A DNA stretch of 64,000 nucleotides from Plantactinospora mayteni (GTDB lineage Bacteria; Actinomycetota; Actinomycetes; Mycobacteriales; Micromonosporaceae), in assembly GCF_016862935.1 (NCBI RefSeq), contig NZ_BONX01000063.1, positions 31,017 through 95,016 of the forward strand, given 5' to 3'. The translations under genes were made by a program, and so were the position numbers. How positions within the stretch are numbered: the first letter of the stretch is position 1; each line of letters opens with the position of its first letter. Shown here in pieces: positions 32,009-41,261 of this stretch. Under the pieces are notes generated by a model. It was not told where the DNA came from and made no database searches. It saw nothing but the letters and a program-made list of their open reading frames with translations.

Positions 32009-33796
32009 ATGACGTTCACCACCAGGCCGACGTTGCAGGGGACCTTCGGCATGGTCTCCTCGACACACTGGCTCGCCAGCCAGGCGGCGATGGGGATCCT
32101 CGAACGCGGCGGGAACGCCTTCGACGCGGCGGTCGCCGCCGGGTTCGTCCTGCACGTCGTCGAACCGCATCTGAACGGGCCCGGCGGTGAGGTGCCGGCC
32201 ATCGTGGCGACCGCCCAGGACCCGGCCCCGAAGGTGCTGTGCGGGCAGGGGCCCGCGCCGGCCGGGGCCACCATCGCACACTTCCGGTCGCTCGGGATGG
32301 AGCTCATCCCCGGCTCCGGCCCGCTCGCGGCGGCGGTGCCCGGGGCCGTGGACGCCTGGCTCCTGCTGCTGCGGGACCACGGCACCGTCCGGCTCGCGGA
32401 GGTACTGGAGCCGGCGATCGGGTACGCCGGCGCCGGCCACCCGCTGGTCGGCCGGGTCGGCGACACCGTGGCGGCCGTACGGTCGCTGTTCGAGGAGTAC
32501 TGGCACACCTCGGCGGAACTCTGGCTCCGCGACGGTAGACCGCCGGCGGCGGGCGAGATGTTCGCCAACCCGGCCTACGCACGTACGCTGCGGAGGCTGG
32601 TCGACGCCGGGCGGGCCGCCGGCCCCGACCGCGACGCCGAGATCGAGGCCGCCCGCCGGGCCTGGCGCGAGGGTTTCGTGGCGGAGGCGATCGACCGGTT
32701 CAGCCGTAAGCCGTTCCAGGACTCCACCGGACGGGCCCATGCCGGCCTCGTCACCGGCGCGGACCTGGCCGGCTACACGGCGACCTGGGAGGAACCGGTC
32801 ACCCTCGACTGGCACGGTTACTCGGTGGCGAAGACCGGTTTCTGGGGCCAGGGGCCGCTGCTGCTCCAGACGCTGTCGATCCTCGACGCGCTCGACGACC
32901 CCGAGGGGTACGCCCCGGCCACCGCGACCGGCATCCACACCCAGACCGAGGCGCTCAAGCTCGCCTTCGCCGACCGCGAGGCGTGGTACGGCGACACCGA
33001 CGTGCCCGCGCAGGCACTCCTCTCCGGCGAGTACGCCCGGGAGCGGGCTGCCCTGATCGGCGCACGCGCGTCGGCGGAGCTGCGACCGGGGCGTCCCGAC
33101 GGGGCGGAGCCACGGCTGCCCGCCCAGCTCGGACGCGCTGCCGGGCGCCGCACCGACCTGGTGGATCCCAGCACGGGCGAACCGACGGTGCGGGCGGACG
33201 GGGTGACCCGGGGCGACACCTGTCACGTGGACGTGGTCGACCGCTGGGGCAACATGATCTCCGCCACCCCGAGTGGCGGCTGGTTGCAGAGCTCCCCCAC
33301 CATTCCGGAACTCGGCTTCCCGCTGGGCAGTCGGCTCCAGATGTTCTGGCTGGAGGAGGGGCTCGCCTCGTCACTGGCCCCCGGCCGCCGGCCGCGTACC
33401 ACGCTGAGTCCGACCATGGTGCACCGGGACGGGGAGCCCGTACTGGCCTGCGGCACCCCCGGCGGCGACCAGCAGGACCAGTGGCAGTTGCCGTTCCTGC
33501 TCCGCCATCTCCTCGGCGGCCAGTCCCTACAGGAGGCCATCGACGCGCCCGGGTGGCACACCGCCAGCCTGCCGGCGTCCTTCTATCCCCGCGAGATGGA
33601 GCCCGGTGTACTGGTGGTGGAGGACCGGCTCGACCGAGACGTCCTGGCGGCGCTGCGGGCGTACGGGCACGAGGTGCGGCTCTCCGATCCGTGGAGCCTC
33701 GGCCGGCTCTGTGCGGTGGCCCGCGACCCGGGTACGGGCCTGCTCAGCGCAGGAGCGAACCCCCGTGGCATGCAGGGCTACGCCTGCGGCCGTTAG
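32009..33796 (+). CDS. Gamma-glutamyltransferase family protein
   Basis: 595 residues from ATG 32009; only a weak GGGG precedes it. The N-terminal part has MVSSTHWLASQAAMGILERG and GGNAFDAAVAAGFVL; the autocatalytic nucleophile threonine is in GDTCHVDVVDRWGNM (about residue 402), followed by RPRTTLSPTM and ACGTPGGDQQDQWQ. The Ntn-hydrolase self-cleaves into two subunits and transfers or hydrolyses gamma-glutamyl or acyl amides. No signal peptide is visible, unlike classical exported GGTs, so it may be a cytoplasmic amidohydrolase relative. Confidence 0.9.
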   Translation: MTFTTRPTLQGTFGMVSSTHWLASQAAMGILERGGNAFDAAVAAGFVLHVVEPHLNGPGGEVPAIVATAQDPAPKVLCGQGPAPAGATIAHFRSLGMELIPGSGPLAAAVPGAVDAWLLLLRDHGTVRLAEVLEPAIGYAGAGHPLVGRVGDTVAAVRSLFEEYWHTSAELWLRDGRPPAAGEMFANPAYARTLRRLVDAGRAAGPDRDAEIEAARRAWREGFVAEAIDRFSRKPFQDSTGRAHAGLVTGADLAGYTATWEEPVTLDWHGYSVAKTGFWGQGPLLLQTLSILDALDDPEGYAPATATGIHTQTEALKLAFADREAWYGDTDVPAQALLSGEYARERAALIGARASAELRPGRPDGAEPRLPAQLGRAAGRRTDLVDPSTGEPTVRADGVTRGDTCHVDVVDRWGNMISATPSGGWLQSSPTIPELGFPLGSRLQMFWLEEGLASSLAPGRRPRTTLSPTMVHRDGEPVLACGTPGGDQQDQWQLPFLLRHLLGGQSLQEAIDAPGWHTASLPASFYPREMEPGVLVVEDRLDRDVLAALRAYGHEVRLSDPWSLGRLCAVARDPGTGLLSAGANPRGMQGYACGR

Positions 33797-33885
33797 CCGT
33801 CGTACGGCGGGCCACCAGACACGACGTGTCGGGCATGGTGATGAGATCCATGACTCCCCGCTCGACCCGACGGCGAAGGTGCCGG

Positions 33886-35022
33886 TCAGCCGTGCCGGCG
33901 GTGCCACTCCTGCGCGAGCAGCCGGTAGGACCGCACCCGGTCGGCGTGCTCGTGGGTGATGGTGGTGATGACCAGCTCGTCGGCGCCGGTCGCCTCGCGC
34001 AGCAGGTCGAGCTGGTCGGCGACCTGTGCCGGGGTACCGACGAACTGGGTGTCGACCCGGTCGGCGACCAGCTCGCGGTCGGCGTCGGTCCAGGAGTGGG
34101 CCCGAGCCTCGGCGGGAGTCGGGAACGGGATGGCGCCCTCGGCGGTCCGGATGCTGCGTACCCAGAGTCCGTAGCCCGAGGCCAGTTCGCGGGCCACCGC
34201 CGCGTCCTCGGCGACGACCACGTCGGCCGAGACGCTGAGGTAGGGCCGGTCCAGCTCCTTCGACGGCCGGAAGGCCGCCCGGTAGGCGTCCGCCGCTTCG
34301 AGGACGGTACCGGGGCTGACGTGGTAGTTGGTGGCGAACCGCAACCCGTTCTCCCCGGCGACGCTCGCGCTCTCGCCCCCGCTGCTGCCGAGGATCCAGA
34401 TCTGCACCCGCGCCCCCTCCCCCGGTACCACGTGGGCCTCCTCGCCCTCGGCCGACCGGTACGTCCCGTGCAGCAGGTCGAGGATGTCCCGGATCTGTTC
34501 GGTGTAGTTCTGCGACCGGGCGCCCGGCAGTTGCAGCAGCGTCTTCTGCAACGCGAAGCGCGGTGACGTGAGCAGGTGGGCGAAGGAGAACTTCGGTGGG
34601 ATCAGCAGCCCGTTCGGGGCCCGACCGCCGACCACTCCGCTGCCGCCGACGAGTGCCGGTTCCGCCTTCGGTTCGGTCGGGCGCCCGCCGGACCGGCCGA
34701 GGCCGAGGTCCAGCCGCCCCGGGTGCAGCGCGTCGATCAGCCCGAACTCCTCCACCGTGGACAGTGCGGTGCGGTGGCCGAGCTGCACCGCACCGGACCC
34801 GATCCGAATCGTCGAGGTGGCCGCCGCGGTGAGCGCCAGCAGGACCGCCGGGGATGTCCCGGCGACCCCGGGATTGAGATGGTGCTCGGCGAACCAGTAG
34901 CGGGCGTACCCGAATCGTTCGGTCTGCTGGGCGAGGTCGATGCTGTTGCGCAGCGCCTCGGCGGCGCTCGATCCCGAGGAGATCGGGACCAGGTCGAGTA
35001 CGGCAAGTGGTGGAACGGTCAT
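33886..35022 (-). CDS. LLM-class flavin-dependent oxidoreductase
   Basis: 378 residues from ATG 35022, with GGAGGAGG upstream. Luciferase-like fold of the alkane/siderophore-biosynthesis-like type: LAVLDLVPISSGSSA, YWFAEHHLNPGVAGTSP, RIGSGAVQLGHRTALSTVEE and IWILGSSGGESASVAGE. Third gene of a three-gene operon of LLM monooxygenases (37-base gap to the previous gene). Such sets commonly desulfonate or oxidise organosulfur compounds when sulfate is short; this role is inferred from neighbours. Confidence 0.88.
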   Translation of the reverse strand: MTVPPLAVLDLVPISSGSSAAEALRNSIDLAQQTERFGYARYWFAEHHLNPGVAGTSPAVLLALTAAATSTIRIGSGAVQLGHRTALSTVEEFGLIDALHPGRLDLGLGRSGGRPTEPKAEPALVGGSGVVGGRAPNGLLIPPKFSFAHLLTSPRFALQKTLLQLPGARSQNYTEQIRDILDLLHGTYRSAEGEEAHVVPGEGARVQIWILGSSGGESASVAGENGLRFATNYHVSPGTVLEAADAYRAAFRPSKELDRPYLSVSADVVVAEDAAVARELASGYGLWVRSIRTAEGAIPFPTPAEARAHSWTDADRELVADRVDTQFVGTPAQVADQLDLLREATGADELVITTITHEHADRVRSYRLLAQEWHRRHG

Positions 35023-35059
35023 GGAGTCAGCCTCCTCCGACGGCCGGTACCAGTAACTT

Positions 35060-36421
35060 TCATCGATCCACCCCGATGCCGAGATGGTCGCGCAGGGTCT
35101 CGCCCTGGTAGTCGGTGCGGAACACCCCCCACTCCTGGAGCAGCGGGACGACCCGGTCGGCGAACCCGTCAAGCCCGCCGGGGGTGAGGTGCGGGACCAG
35201 GATGAACCCGTCGCTGACATCGGCCTGGACCAGGTCGTTGATGCCGTGCGCCACGGTCTCCGGCGCGCCGACGAACGTCTGCCGGCCGGTCACCTCGATG
35301 ATCAGTTCCCGGATCGACAGCTTCTTGGCCTCGGCGCGTTCGCGCCACTCCCGGGCTGTGGCGATCGGGTCGCGGTACATCCGCACGCTGGCCCGGCCCC
35401 GGGAGACGGTGTTCTCGCCCGGGTCGGGGTCGATCTCCGGCAGTGGACCGTCCGGGTCGTGGCCGGAGAGGTCCCGGTTCCAGAGCTGCTCCAGGAACCT
35501 GATCGCGGTCTCCCCGCTGACCTGGCGCAACCGCACCTCGTGCGCGAGTTCCTGGGCCTCGGTGTCGGTGTCGGCGAGCACGAAGGTGGAGGCCGGCAGG
35601 ATCACCAACTGCTCAGGCGTACGCCCGTAGCGGGCGAGCCGACCCTTGACGTCGGAGTAGAACGCCTGACCGGCGGCGAGGGTGTCGTACCGGCTGAAGA
35701 TCGCATCCGCCGACGACGCCGCGAACTCGCGTCCCTCGTCGGAGTCGCCGGCCTGGAGGATGATCGGCCGCCCCTGCGGACTGCGCGGCACGTTGAACTG
35801 CCCGACGATGTCGAAGTCCGGATCGGCGTGCCGGAACGCCCCCGGCCGGGCGTCGCGGAGGAAGACACCGGTCTCCTTGTCCGCGACGATCTCGTCGCCG
35901 TGCCAGGAGTCGAAGAGTTTCCAGGTGGTGCGCAGGAAGTTGCGGGCCCGCTCGTAGCGCCGTTCCTGCGGCAGGAAACCGCCGCGCCGGAAGTTCTCCC
36001 CGGTGAACGCGTCCCAGGAGGTGACGACGTTCCAGCCGGCCCGGCCGGCGGAGAGGTGGTCGAGGCTGGCGAACTGCCGGGCGACCTCGTACGGCTCGTT
36101 GAAGGTGGAGTTGATCGTCCCGGCCAGCCCGAGCCGCTCCGTCACCGCCGCGATGGCGGCGAGCACGGTGAAGGTGTCCGGCCGGCCCACCACGTCCAGG
36201 TCGTAGATCTGGCCGTTCTGCTCGCGCAGTCGCAGCCCCTCGGCCAGGAAGAGGAAGTCGAACCTCGCCCGCTCGGCGGTACGGGCGAAGTGTACGAACG
36301 AACTGAAGTCGATGTGGCTCCCCGCCTCCGGGTCACTCCACACCGTGGTGTTGTTGACGCCGGGAAAGTGCGCGGCCAGGTGGATCTGCTTGGCGGGTCT
36401 ACTCATCGTCTCTGACCTCAT
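35060..36421 (-). CDS. NtaA/SnaA/DszA-family FMNH2-dependent monooxygenase
   Basis: 453 residues from ATG 36421, or 448 from ATG 36406: a 15-base tandem duplication has copied the start codon and its upstream GAGGTCAGAGACG. Family motifs are HLAAHFPGVNNTTVWSDP, FLAEGLRLRE, WNVVTSWDAFTGENF and ILQAGDSDEGREFAA. These enzymes oxidise chelators, sulfones or related compounds using FMNH2 from a separate reductase. Middle gene of the LLM operon. Confidence 0.92.
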   Translation of the reverse strand: MRSETMSRPAKQIHLAAHFPGVNNTTVWSDPEAGSHIDFSSFVHFARTAERARFDFLFLAEGLRLREQNGQIYDLDVVGRPDTFTVLAAIAAVTERLGLAGTINSTFNEPYEVARQFASLDHLSAGRAGWNVVTSWDAFTGENFRRGGFLPQERRYERARNFLRTTWKLFDSWHGDEIVADKETGVFLRDARPGAFRHADPDFDIVGQFNVPRSPQGRPIILQAGDSDEGREFAASSADAIFSRYDTLAAGQAFYSDVKGRLARYGRTPEQLVILPASTFVLADTDTEAQELAHEVRLRQVSGETAIRFLEQLWNRDLSGHDPDGPLPEIDPDPGENTVSRGRASVRMYRDPIATAREWRERAEAKKLSIRELIIEVTGRQTFVGAPETVAHGINDLVQADVSDGFILVPHLTPGGLDGFADRVVPLLQEWGVFRTDYQGETLRDHLGIGVDR

Positions 36422-36433
36422 CGTCTCTGACCT
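36404..36433 (-). repeat. 15-bp tandem duplication of a start region
   Basis: CATCGTCTCTGACCT occurs twice head to tail (36404-36418, 36419-36433). On the minus strand each copy supplies GAGGTCAGAGACGATG, so the monooxygenase gene has two in-frame ATG starts with identical leaders. Confidence 0.9.
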
Positions 36434-36457
36434 CTTCGGCGATGCTCGGCACGGCGG

Positions 36458-37684
36458 TCAGCCCGCCGCGTACCGGCTGACGGGTCGGGGAAGGCCGAGC
36501 AGCCCGCGCAGGGTGTCCGCCTCGTACCCGCGGCGGAACGCCTGCCGCCGGTGCAGTTCCGGCACGAGTACCCGGGTGATCTGCTCCAGGTCGTGCGGCA
36601 GGGTGCCCGGGCGCAGCCGGAAGCCGGCGAGTCCGGCCGCCCGCCACTCGCCCAGCAGGTCCGCCAGGTCGCCGGGGGTACCGACGAACACCTCGGCGTC
36701 GCTGGCGAACTCGCCGCCGGCACGCTCGTCGAGACGCGCCCGGCGGGCCCGCGCGGTCGCCGCCGAGTCGTCGAGGAAGACGGCCAGGTCGGCGAAGACG
36801 TGTACGGTCTGCTCGGCCCGGCCGGCGGCGGCCTGCGCGGCGCGGATCTCGGCGACGATGGTCCGGGCCTGCTCCGGATCACGCGGGGTCACGAACCCGA
36901 TGTCGGCGACGCGCCCGACCAGGCGGTACGGCACGCTCTGGTGCGCCAGCGCGCCGACCACCGGCTGCCCCTGCGGCGGGCGCGGCGTGATCGACGGGCC
37001 CTTGACGCTGAACCGGCGGCCCTCGAAGTCGATGTAGTGCAGCTTCTCCCGGTCGACGAACCGCCCGGTGGCGATGTCCCGGATCTCGGCGTCGTCCTCC
37101 CAACTGTCCCAGAGCCGCCGCACCACCTCGACGTAGTCGGCCGCCTCCTCGAACAGGTCGGCGAGCAGCCCCTGGCCGGCCGGGCCGGTCACCTCCTCAA
37201 CACCGGGTCGGGGCAGCGTACGGCGACCGAAGTGCGCCGCCTCGTCCGCCCGGCCCGACACCCGCACCTGCACACCGGCCCGCCCCGTGGAGACGTGGTC
37301 CAGCGTGGCGATGGCCTTGGAGATGTGGAACGGCTCGGTGTGCGTGACCACCGCCGTGGGGATCAGGCCGACGTGCCGGGACAGCGGGGCGACCCGCGCG
37401 GCGACCAGCACGGCGTCGAGCCGCCCCCGCACCTGGTCGGTGCGCCCGTCCGGCTCCGTGTGCCGCGACGACTGCAGGCCGAGCGAGTCGTCGATCGTAA
37501 CGAAGTCCAGCAGCCCCCGTTCCGCCTCGGCGACCAGTTCGGACCAGTAGCGGGCGGTGAACAGCTCCGTCGGGCGGGCCCGCGGTTCCCGCCACGCCGC
37601 GGGATGCCAACCCGCGCCGTCGAGCGCGACGGCGAGGTGCAGTGGGTGCGATGAAGGGACACGCCGTGGTCGGTCGGCAGGCAT
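36458..37684 (-). CDS. LLM-class FMNH2-dependent monooxygenase
   Basis: 408 residues from ATG 37684, with GAGGAGAC upstream. Luciferase-like with LHLAVALDGAGWHP, LLDFVTIDDSLGLQ, ATLDHVSTGRAGVQVRVSG (the flavin-binding strand) and VEVVRRLWDSWEDDAEIRD. It resembles the NtaA-like group but is divergent. First gene of the three-gene operon; the dyad at 37733-37751 lies 50 bases upstream of its start. Confidence 0.88.
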   Translation of the reverse strand: MPADRPRRVPSSHPLHLAVALDGAGWHPAAWREPRARPTELFTARYWSELVAEAERGLLDFVTIDDSLGLQSSRHTEPDGRTDQVRGRLDAVLVAARVAPLSRHVGLIPTAVVTHTEPFHISKAIATLDHVSTGRAGVQVRVSGRADEAAHFGRRTLPRPGVEEVTGPAGQGLLADLFEEAADYVEVVRRLWDSWEDDAEIRDIATGRFVDREKLHYIDFEGRRFSVKGPSITPRPPQGQPVVGALAHQSVPYRLVGRVADIGFVTPRDPEQARTIVAEIRAAQAAAGRAEQTVHVFADLAVFLDDSAATARARRARLDERAGGEFASDAEVFVGTPGDLADLLGEWRAAGLAGFRLRPGTLPHDLEQITRVLVPELHRRQAFRRGYEADTLRGLLGLPRPVSRYAAG

Positions 37685-37732
37685 CGGAGGGTCTCCTCTC
37701 GGCCGTGGCACCTGATGCAACCGAACCACATT

Positions 37733-37751
37733 GCCTACTATTCCGATAGGC
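37733..37751 (-). promoter_or_regulatory. CTAT..ATAG dyad before LLM operon
   Basis: GCCTA-CTATTCCGA-TAGGC: an inverted repeat with 5-base arms and a nested CTAT-TCCG-ATAG. A related site (CTAT-AATACCC-ATAG) precedes the SsuD-like gene at 45523. Twelve of 19 aligned positions match between the two. A shared sulfur-starvation regulator is a reasonable guess. Confidence 0.45.
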
Positions 37752-37931
37752 ATTGTCCGAGTGTTGGGGTCGCACCGTCGGCGGTAGCCGCGCCCGGTCG
37801 GACCGGGAGAAGACAAGATCCGGCGGTACTCTTGCCGGTCGCGCTACCACGACCGGCCGTCCGTCGCTCATCATGGATGTCTGGGTGTCGGGGGCACCCC
37901 GCCGCCGGCATAGCCGAGAGCGAGGTCCGTC

Positions 37932-38360
37932 ATGCGCGATCGTCCGTCCCGAGTGGCCCGGTGGGTCCGCGTCCTGCTCGTGCCCACCCTCGCCGCCGTG
38001 CTGACGGCCGCCTCCGGCACGGTCGCGAACGCGGCGGCGGATCCGGCGCCGTGTGGCGTGCGCTACCAGGTCACCGGCGCGTTTCCGCCCGGAATGCAGG
38101 CACAGTTGACGATCACCAACCGGGGTCAGGCCGAGATCAACGGGTGGACGCTGCGCTTCTCCTTCCCCGACAAGCAACCGCTGTACTTCTTCGGAGCGGA
38201 GCTGGTCAGCCGGAGCGCCGGCACCGTCACCACCCGGGACCTCGGCTACAACGCGGTCGTCCCGCCGAACGGCTCCGTGACGATCGGCTATCTCACCGTC
38301 CTGCCCGCACCGACCCCGACCGACTTCGCCGTGAACGACGCACCCTGCCAGACCGAGTAA
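37932..38360 (+). CDS. Secreted stand-alone CBM2-like protein
   Basis: 142 residues from ATG 37932. Signal peptide (about 1-34, ending ANAAA) followed by a single carbohydrate-binding module of CBM2 type: PCGVRYQVTGAFPPGMQA, ITNRGQAEINGWTLRFSFPD with the conserved tryptophan, and a C-terminal APCQTE, giving the disulfide between the ends that CBM2 domains have. No catalytic domain. It may coat cellulose or chitin, or act with other secreted hydrolases. Confidence 0.82.
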   Translation: MRDRPSRVARWVRVLLVPTLAAVLTAASGTVANAAADPAPCGVRYQVTGAFPPGMQAQLTITNRGQAEINGWTLRFSFPDKQPLYFFGAELVSRSAGTVTTRDLGYNAVVPPNGSVTIGYLTVLPAPTPTDFAVNDAPCQTE

Positions 38361-38410
38361 CACCAGTACGGCGATCCCGTGACAGCCCAAGCCCCGGCCT
38401 CGTGCACGAC

Positions 38411-38453
38411 CATCGCCCCGTCAGTACGGCCGAACCGCACTGACGGGGCGATG
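38411..38453. terminator. Strong bidirectional terminator
   Basis: A 19-bp stem with one mismatch: CATCGCCCCGTCAGTACGG (38411-38429), loop CCGAA, CCGCACTGACGGGGCGATG (38435-38453). It lies between convergent gene ends at 38360 and 38468. Confidence 0.85.
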
Positions 38454-38467
38454 ATCACCGAGGGGTG

Positions 38468-40948
38468 CTACCTCTTGACGATCCTGATCGTCGCGGTCCG
38501 GTACTTCTCGCGCCGGTCGTTCTTCGTCGGGTCGTAGTTGTTCTCGATGTTGCCGGCGGCGTCGACCGAGAACCAGCGGAACGTCGTCGTCTCGGTCACG
38601 TGGAACACCTGCCCCGGCTCCCGGAACTCGGTCGCCTCGTAGCGCGGCGACTCCAGGGTCGGCCGGCTGCCGTCCGTCGTGTAGTAGATGGTGGCCGGCT
38701 CACTGGTCTCGAACCGCACGTCGACCGAGCCGCGGTACGTCCCGTCGCCGGGAAGCAGCCGGGACGTCGGATCCTTCTTGTCCTTGCCCCACTCCGCCGC
38801 GATCCGGAACATCTCCATGATCCCGTTGGCGTACTCCATCGTCTCGGCGTGGCCACTGACCAGCGCCGGGTCTCCCGCCCACGGCGGCTGGAACGAGCCG
38901 CCCTGCCAGTTGCCGGTACCCGGGTTGTAGACCGAGCCGCCGACCTCCCAGCCGAAGGCGTAGATCCCGTACGTGTGGTACAGGTCCTCGCGTACGTTGC
39001 CGGCCGAGGAGTAGAGCACGTCCGACGACCCGCCGACGTTCTCCGGCGTGACGACGGTCTCCCGGTGCGCCTTGACCTGCGACAGGATCCGGGCGGCCGA
39101 CTGCCAGTAGAACGCCTCGTCACCCAGCGGCGGGCGCGGCGTGGTGATCCGGCCGTCCGCGATGTAGGCGCCGGGCTGCCAGAAGAGCTGGCCGCCGTTG
39201 GAGTGCACCGACATCATGAACTTGATGTTCGAGTACTTCTCGACCAGCCAGATGATGTTCTTCGCCTCGGGCTCGGAGAGCTTCGCCGGCCCCTGGAAGG
39301 TGTCGCTGACGCAGCTCGTCGACGCGCCGGAGTAGCCGTCGTGGGCCGACCCGACCCGGTAGTTCCGGTTCAGGTCGACACCCCAGCCGTTACGCCGGGC
39401 CGGATCGGCGTTCTCGTCCGGGCAGTGGTTCGTCAGGTTCCGGCGCTGCGAGGCGAAGTTGTAGAAGCTGTAGTTCGCCCCGTCCGGGTTGTTGGAGAGG
39501 ATGAAGAAGACCTCGGCGTTGTCGACGATGTTCTTCGTCTCCCGGTCGGACCGGTAGTTGTGCACCAGCCGCTCGGCCGCCTCCAGCGAGGTCGTCGCGG
39601 GGACCCACTCGCGGGCGTGGTCCTGCGCCTGGATCAGTACGCCCGGCTTCTTGCCGTCGCGGTGCTTGCCGATCCGCAGCACCGGGATGGTGGCCGGGCC
39701 GCGCGGTACCTCGCCCTCCGGTGCGCCGGCACGCTTCTGGTCGAGGAAGTCGGTCAGCGCGACCGGACCGGCCGTCGCCGCGACGATGCCGGTGCCGGCG
39801 TTCGTCCGGTACGGGTGTGCTCGGTCGACGAGGCCCTGGGACCCGCTCTCCAGGGCTGCCGCCACCTCGGCGGCGGTACTCGCCAGCCCACCGGAGGCGT
39901 TCTTCGCGAGCAGGACCCGGATCGCCTTGCCGGCGACCTCGACGGCGAGCGGGAGGTCCGCCCCCGGCCGGTCCACGAACTCGACGGTGATGTCGTTGCC
40001 GCCCTCGTGGCCCCAGGCCGCCGAGCTGACGACGACCGCCTCCTGGCCGGTACCGCCGATCGTGGCCTGCGCCTTGCGCTGGTAGCCGTTCGTCTTGTTC
40101 GGCAGGTAGACGATCTCGGCGATGTCCGGGTACTGCCGGGCGATCTCCCTGGCGCGGCTGTAGAGCTGCTGCGGGGTCCGGTAGCCGTCCACGAAGTCCC
40201 ACTTGTAGCCCGGGTTCGCGGTCAGCGGCGACGGAGCGTCCTCCAGCCAGTTGGAGACGGTGCCGGTGGTGACGCCGCCGGTCGAACTGGTCACCCGGAT
40301 CTGCTTCGGGCGCGCGTCGAGCTTGAACAGGTTCCGGTGGAACATGTACTGCCCGGAGTCGACGAACCGGCTCATCGTCCGGGCGTAGCCGAACGGCGTA
40401 CCCCGGCCCGAGTCGTTTTCGAGTTGCATCCCGACGACCGGGTCCGCCTGCTGTCCTTCGGTGGTCCGCGCCTCGACGTAGAGGAAGCCCTGGCCCTTCG
40501 TGGTGAACCAGTCGGCACGGACGACCCGTACCGTCTCAGTGTGGTTGAGCGGCTGGACGGACCGCGCGCCGAGGGCCTGGAGACCGCCGTCGGCCTCGTC
40601 GCTCCAGGCAAAGCTCTCGTCGTCGCCGAGGATCGTGACGCCCATCGCCCTGAGTTCGGCGACCTGCTCGGCGGTCACCACCGCCTCGCCCTCGATCCCG
40701 CTCGGCACGCGCCGCAGGCCGTGTTCGAGGTCGAAGCCGGCGGCCACCACCTTGTCCAGCAGGTCGGCGCCGGTCAACTGGATGCGTACCAGGCGTACCG
40801 ACGCCTGGTCCTCGAGCGAGGATCGCCCGGAACCACCCGTGGCGGTGGACTTGGTGGGATCCGCGCCTGCCGGCGCGGTCGCCATCAGGACAGTCCCCAC
40901 CAGGGCGGGCAGCGCGAGAAGCGCGATGCGCAGTCGTCTGCGTCGCAT
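38468..40948 (-). CDS. Secreted M14 zinc carboxypeptidase with C-terminal sandwich domain
   Basis: 826 residues from ATG 40948, with AAGGAG upstream. Signal peptide (about 1-30, ending APAGA), a long N-terminal region, and an M14 peptidase domain: LYSRAREIARQYPDIAEIVY, the zinc motif QDHAREW (HXXE, about residue 443), FILSNNPDGANY, the third ligand in MMSVHSNGG and the catalytic Glu in FGWEVGG. A C-terminal domain with IYYTTDGSRPTLESPRY resembles the chitobiase C-terminal fold. It cleaves C-terminal residues of peptides outside the cell. Confidence 0.92.
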   Translation of the reverse strand: MRRRRLRIALLALPALVGTVLMATAPAGADPTKSTATGGSGRSSLEDQASVRLVRIQLTGADLLDKVVAAGFDLEHGLRRVPSGIEGEAVVTAEQVAELRAMGVTILGDDESFAWSDEADGGLQALGARSVQPLNHTETVRVVRADWFTTKGQGFLYVEARTTEGQQADPVVGMQLENDSGRGTPFGYARTMSRFVDSGQYMFHRNLFKLDARPKQIRVTSSTGGVTTGTVSNWLEDAPSPLTANPGYKWDFVDGYRTPQQLYSRAREIARQYPDIAEIVYLPNKTNGYQRKAQATIGGTGQEAVVVSSAAWGHEGGNDITVEFVDRPGADLPLAVEVAGKAIRVLLAKNASGGLASTAAEVAAALESGSQGLVDRAHPYRTNAGTGIVAATAGPVALTDFLDQKRAGAPEGEVPRGPATIPVLRIGKHRDGKKPGVLIQAQDHAREWVPATTSLEAAERLVHNYRSDRETKNIVDNAEVFFILSNNPDGANYSFYNFASQRRNLTNHCPDENADPARRNGWGVDLNRNYRVGSAHDGYSGASTSCVSDTFQGPAKLSEPEAKNIIWLVEKYSNIKFMMSVHSNGGQLFWQPGAYIADGRITTPRPPLGDEAFYWQSAARILSQVKAHRETVVTPENVGGSSDVLYSSAGNVREDLYHTYGIYAFGWEVGGSVYNPGTGNWQGGSFQPPWAGDPALVSGHAETMEYANGIMEMFRIAAEWGKDKKDPTSRLLPGDGTYRGSVDVRFETSEPATIYYTTDGSRPTLESPRYEATEFREPGQVFHVTETTTFRWFSVDAAGNIENNYDPTKNDRREKYRTATIRIVKR

Positions 40949-41261
40949 GCTCCACTCCTTGTCGTTTTCGGCCTGTGGTCGATGCCGTGGCCGACCCGGG
41001 TACGGGCCGGACCGATGTTCGGCACGGTCGTGCCGAGCTCGCCCACGGTGGGCCTGGGCAGGACGACGGTCGACGTCCCGAGCAGCGATGGCGCGGCCGA
41101 TGGGTGAGCTGGGTGCGGTGAGCGTAAGCGCATTTTTCGCAGCTACGGGCGACGCGAACCGGATCTTGAGCATTACTTGAGCTTGTCGTCCCGCCCCGGC
41201 CACACCCGGTCACGACTGTCCTGTCCGGACCTCCCGGTGTCCCCCGGCCGCCGGGGTCGGA
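40949..41261. other. 313-base intergenic region
   Basis: No gene recognised. The part near 41120-41180 is less GC-rich (GTAAGCGCATTTTTCGCAGC) and may hold the carboxypeptidase promoter. No terminator of note follows the formamidase-type gene. Confidence 0.5.
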
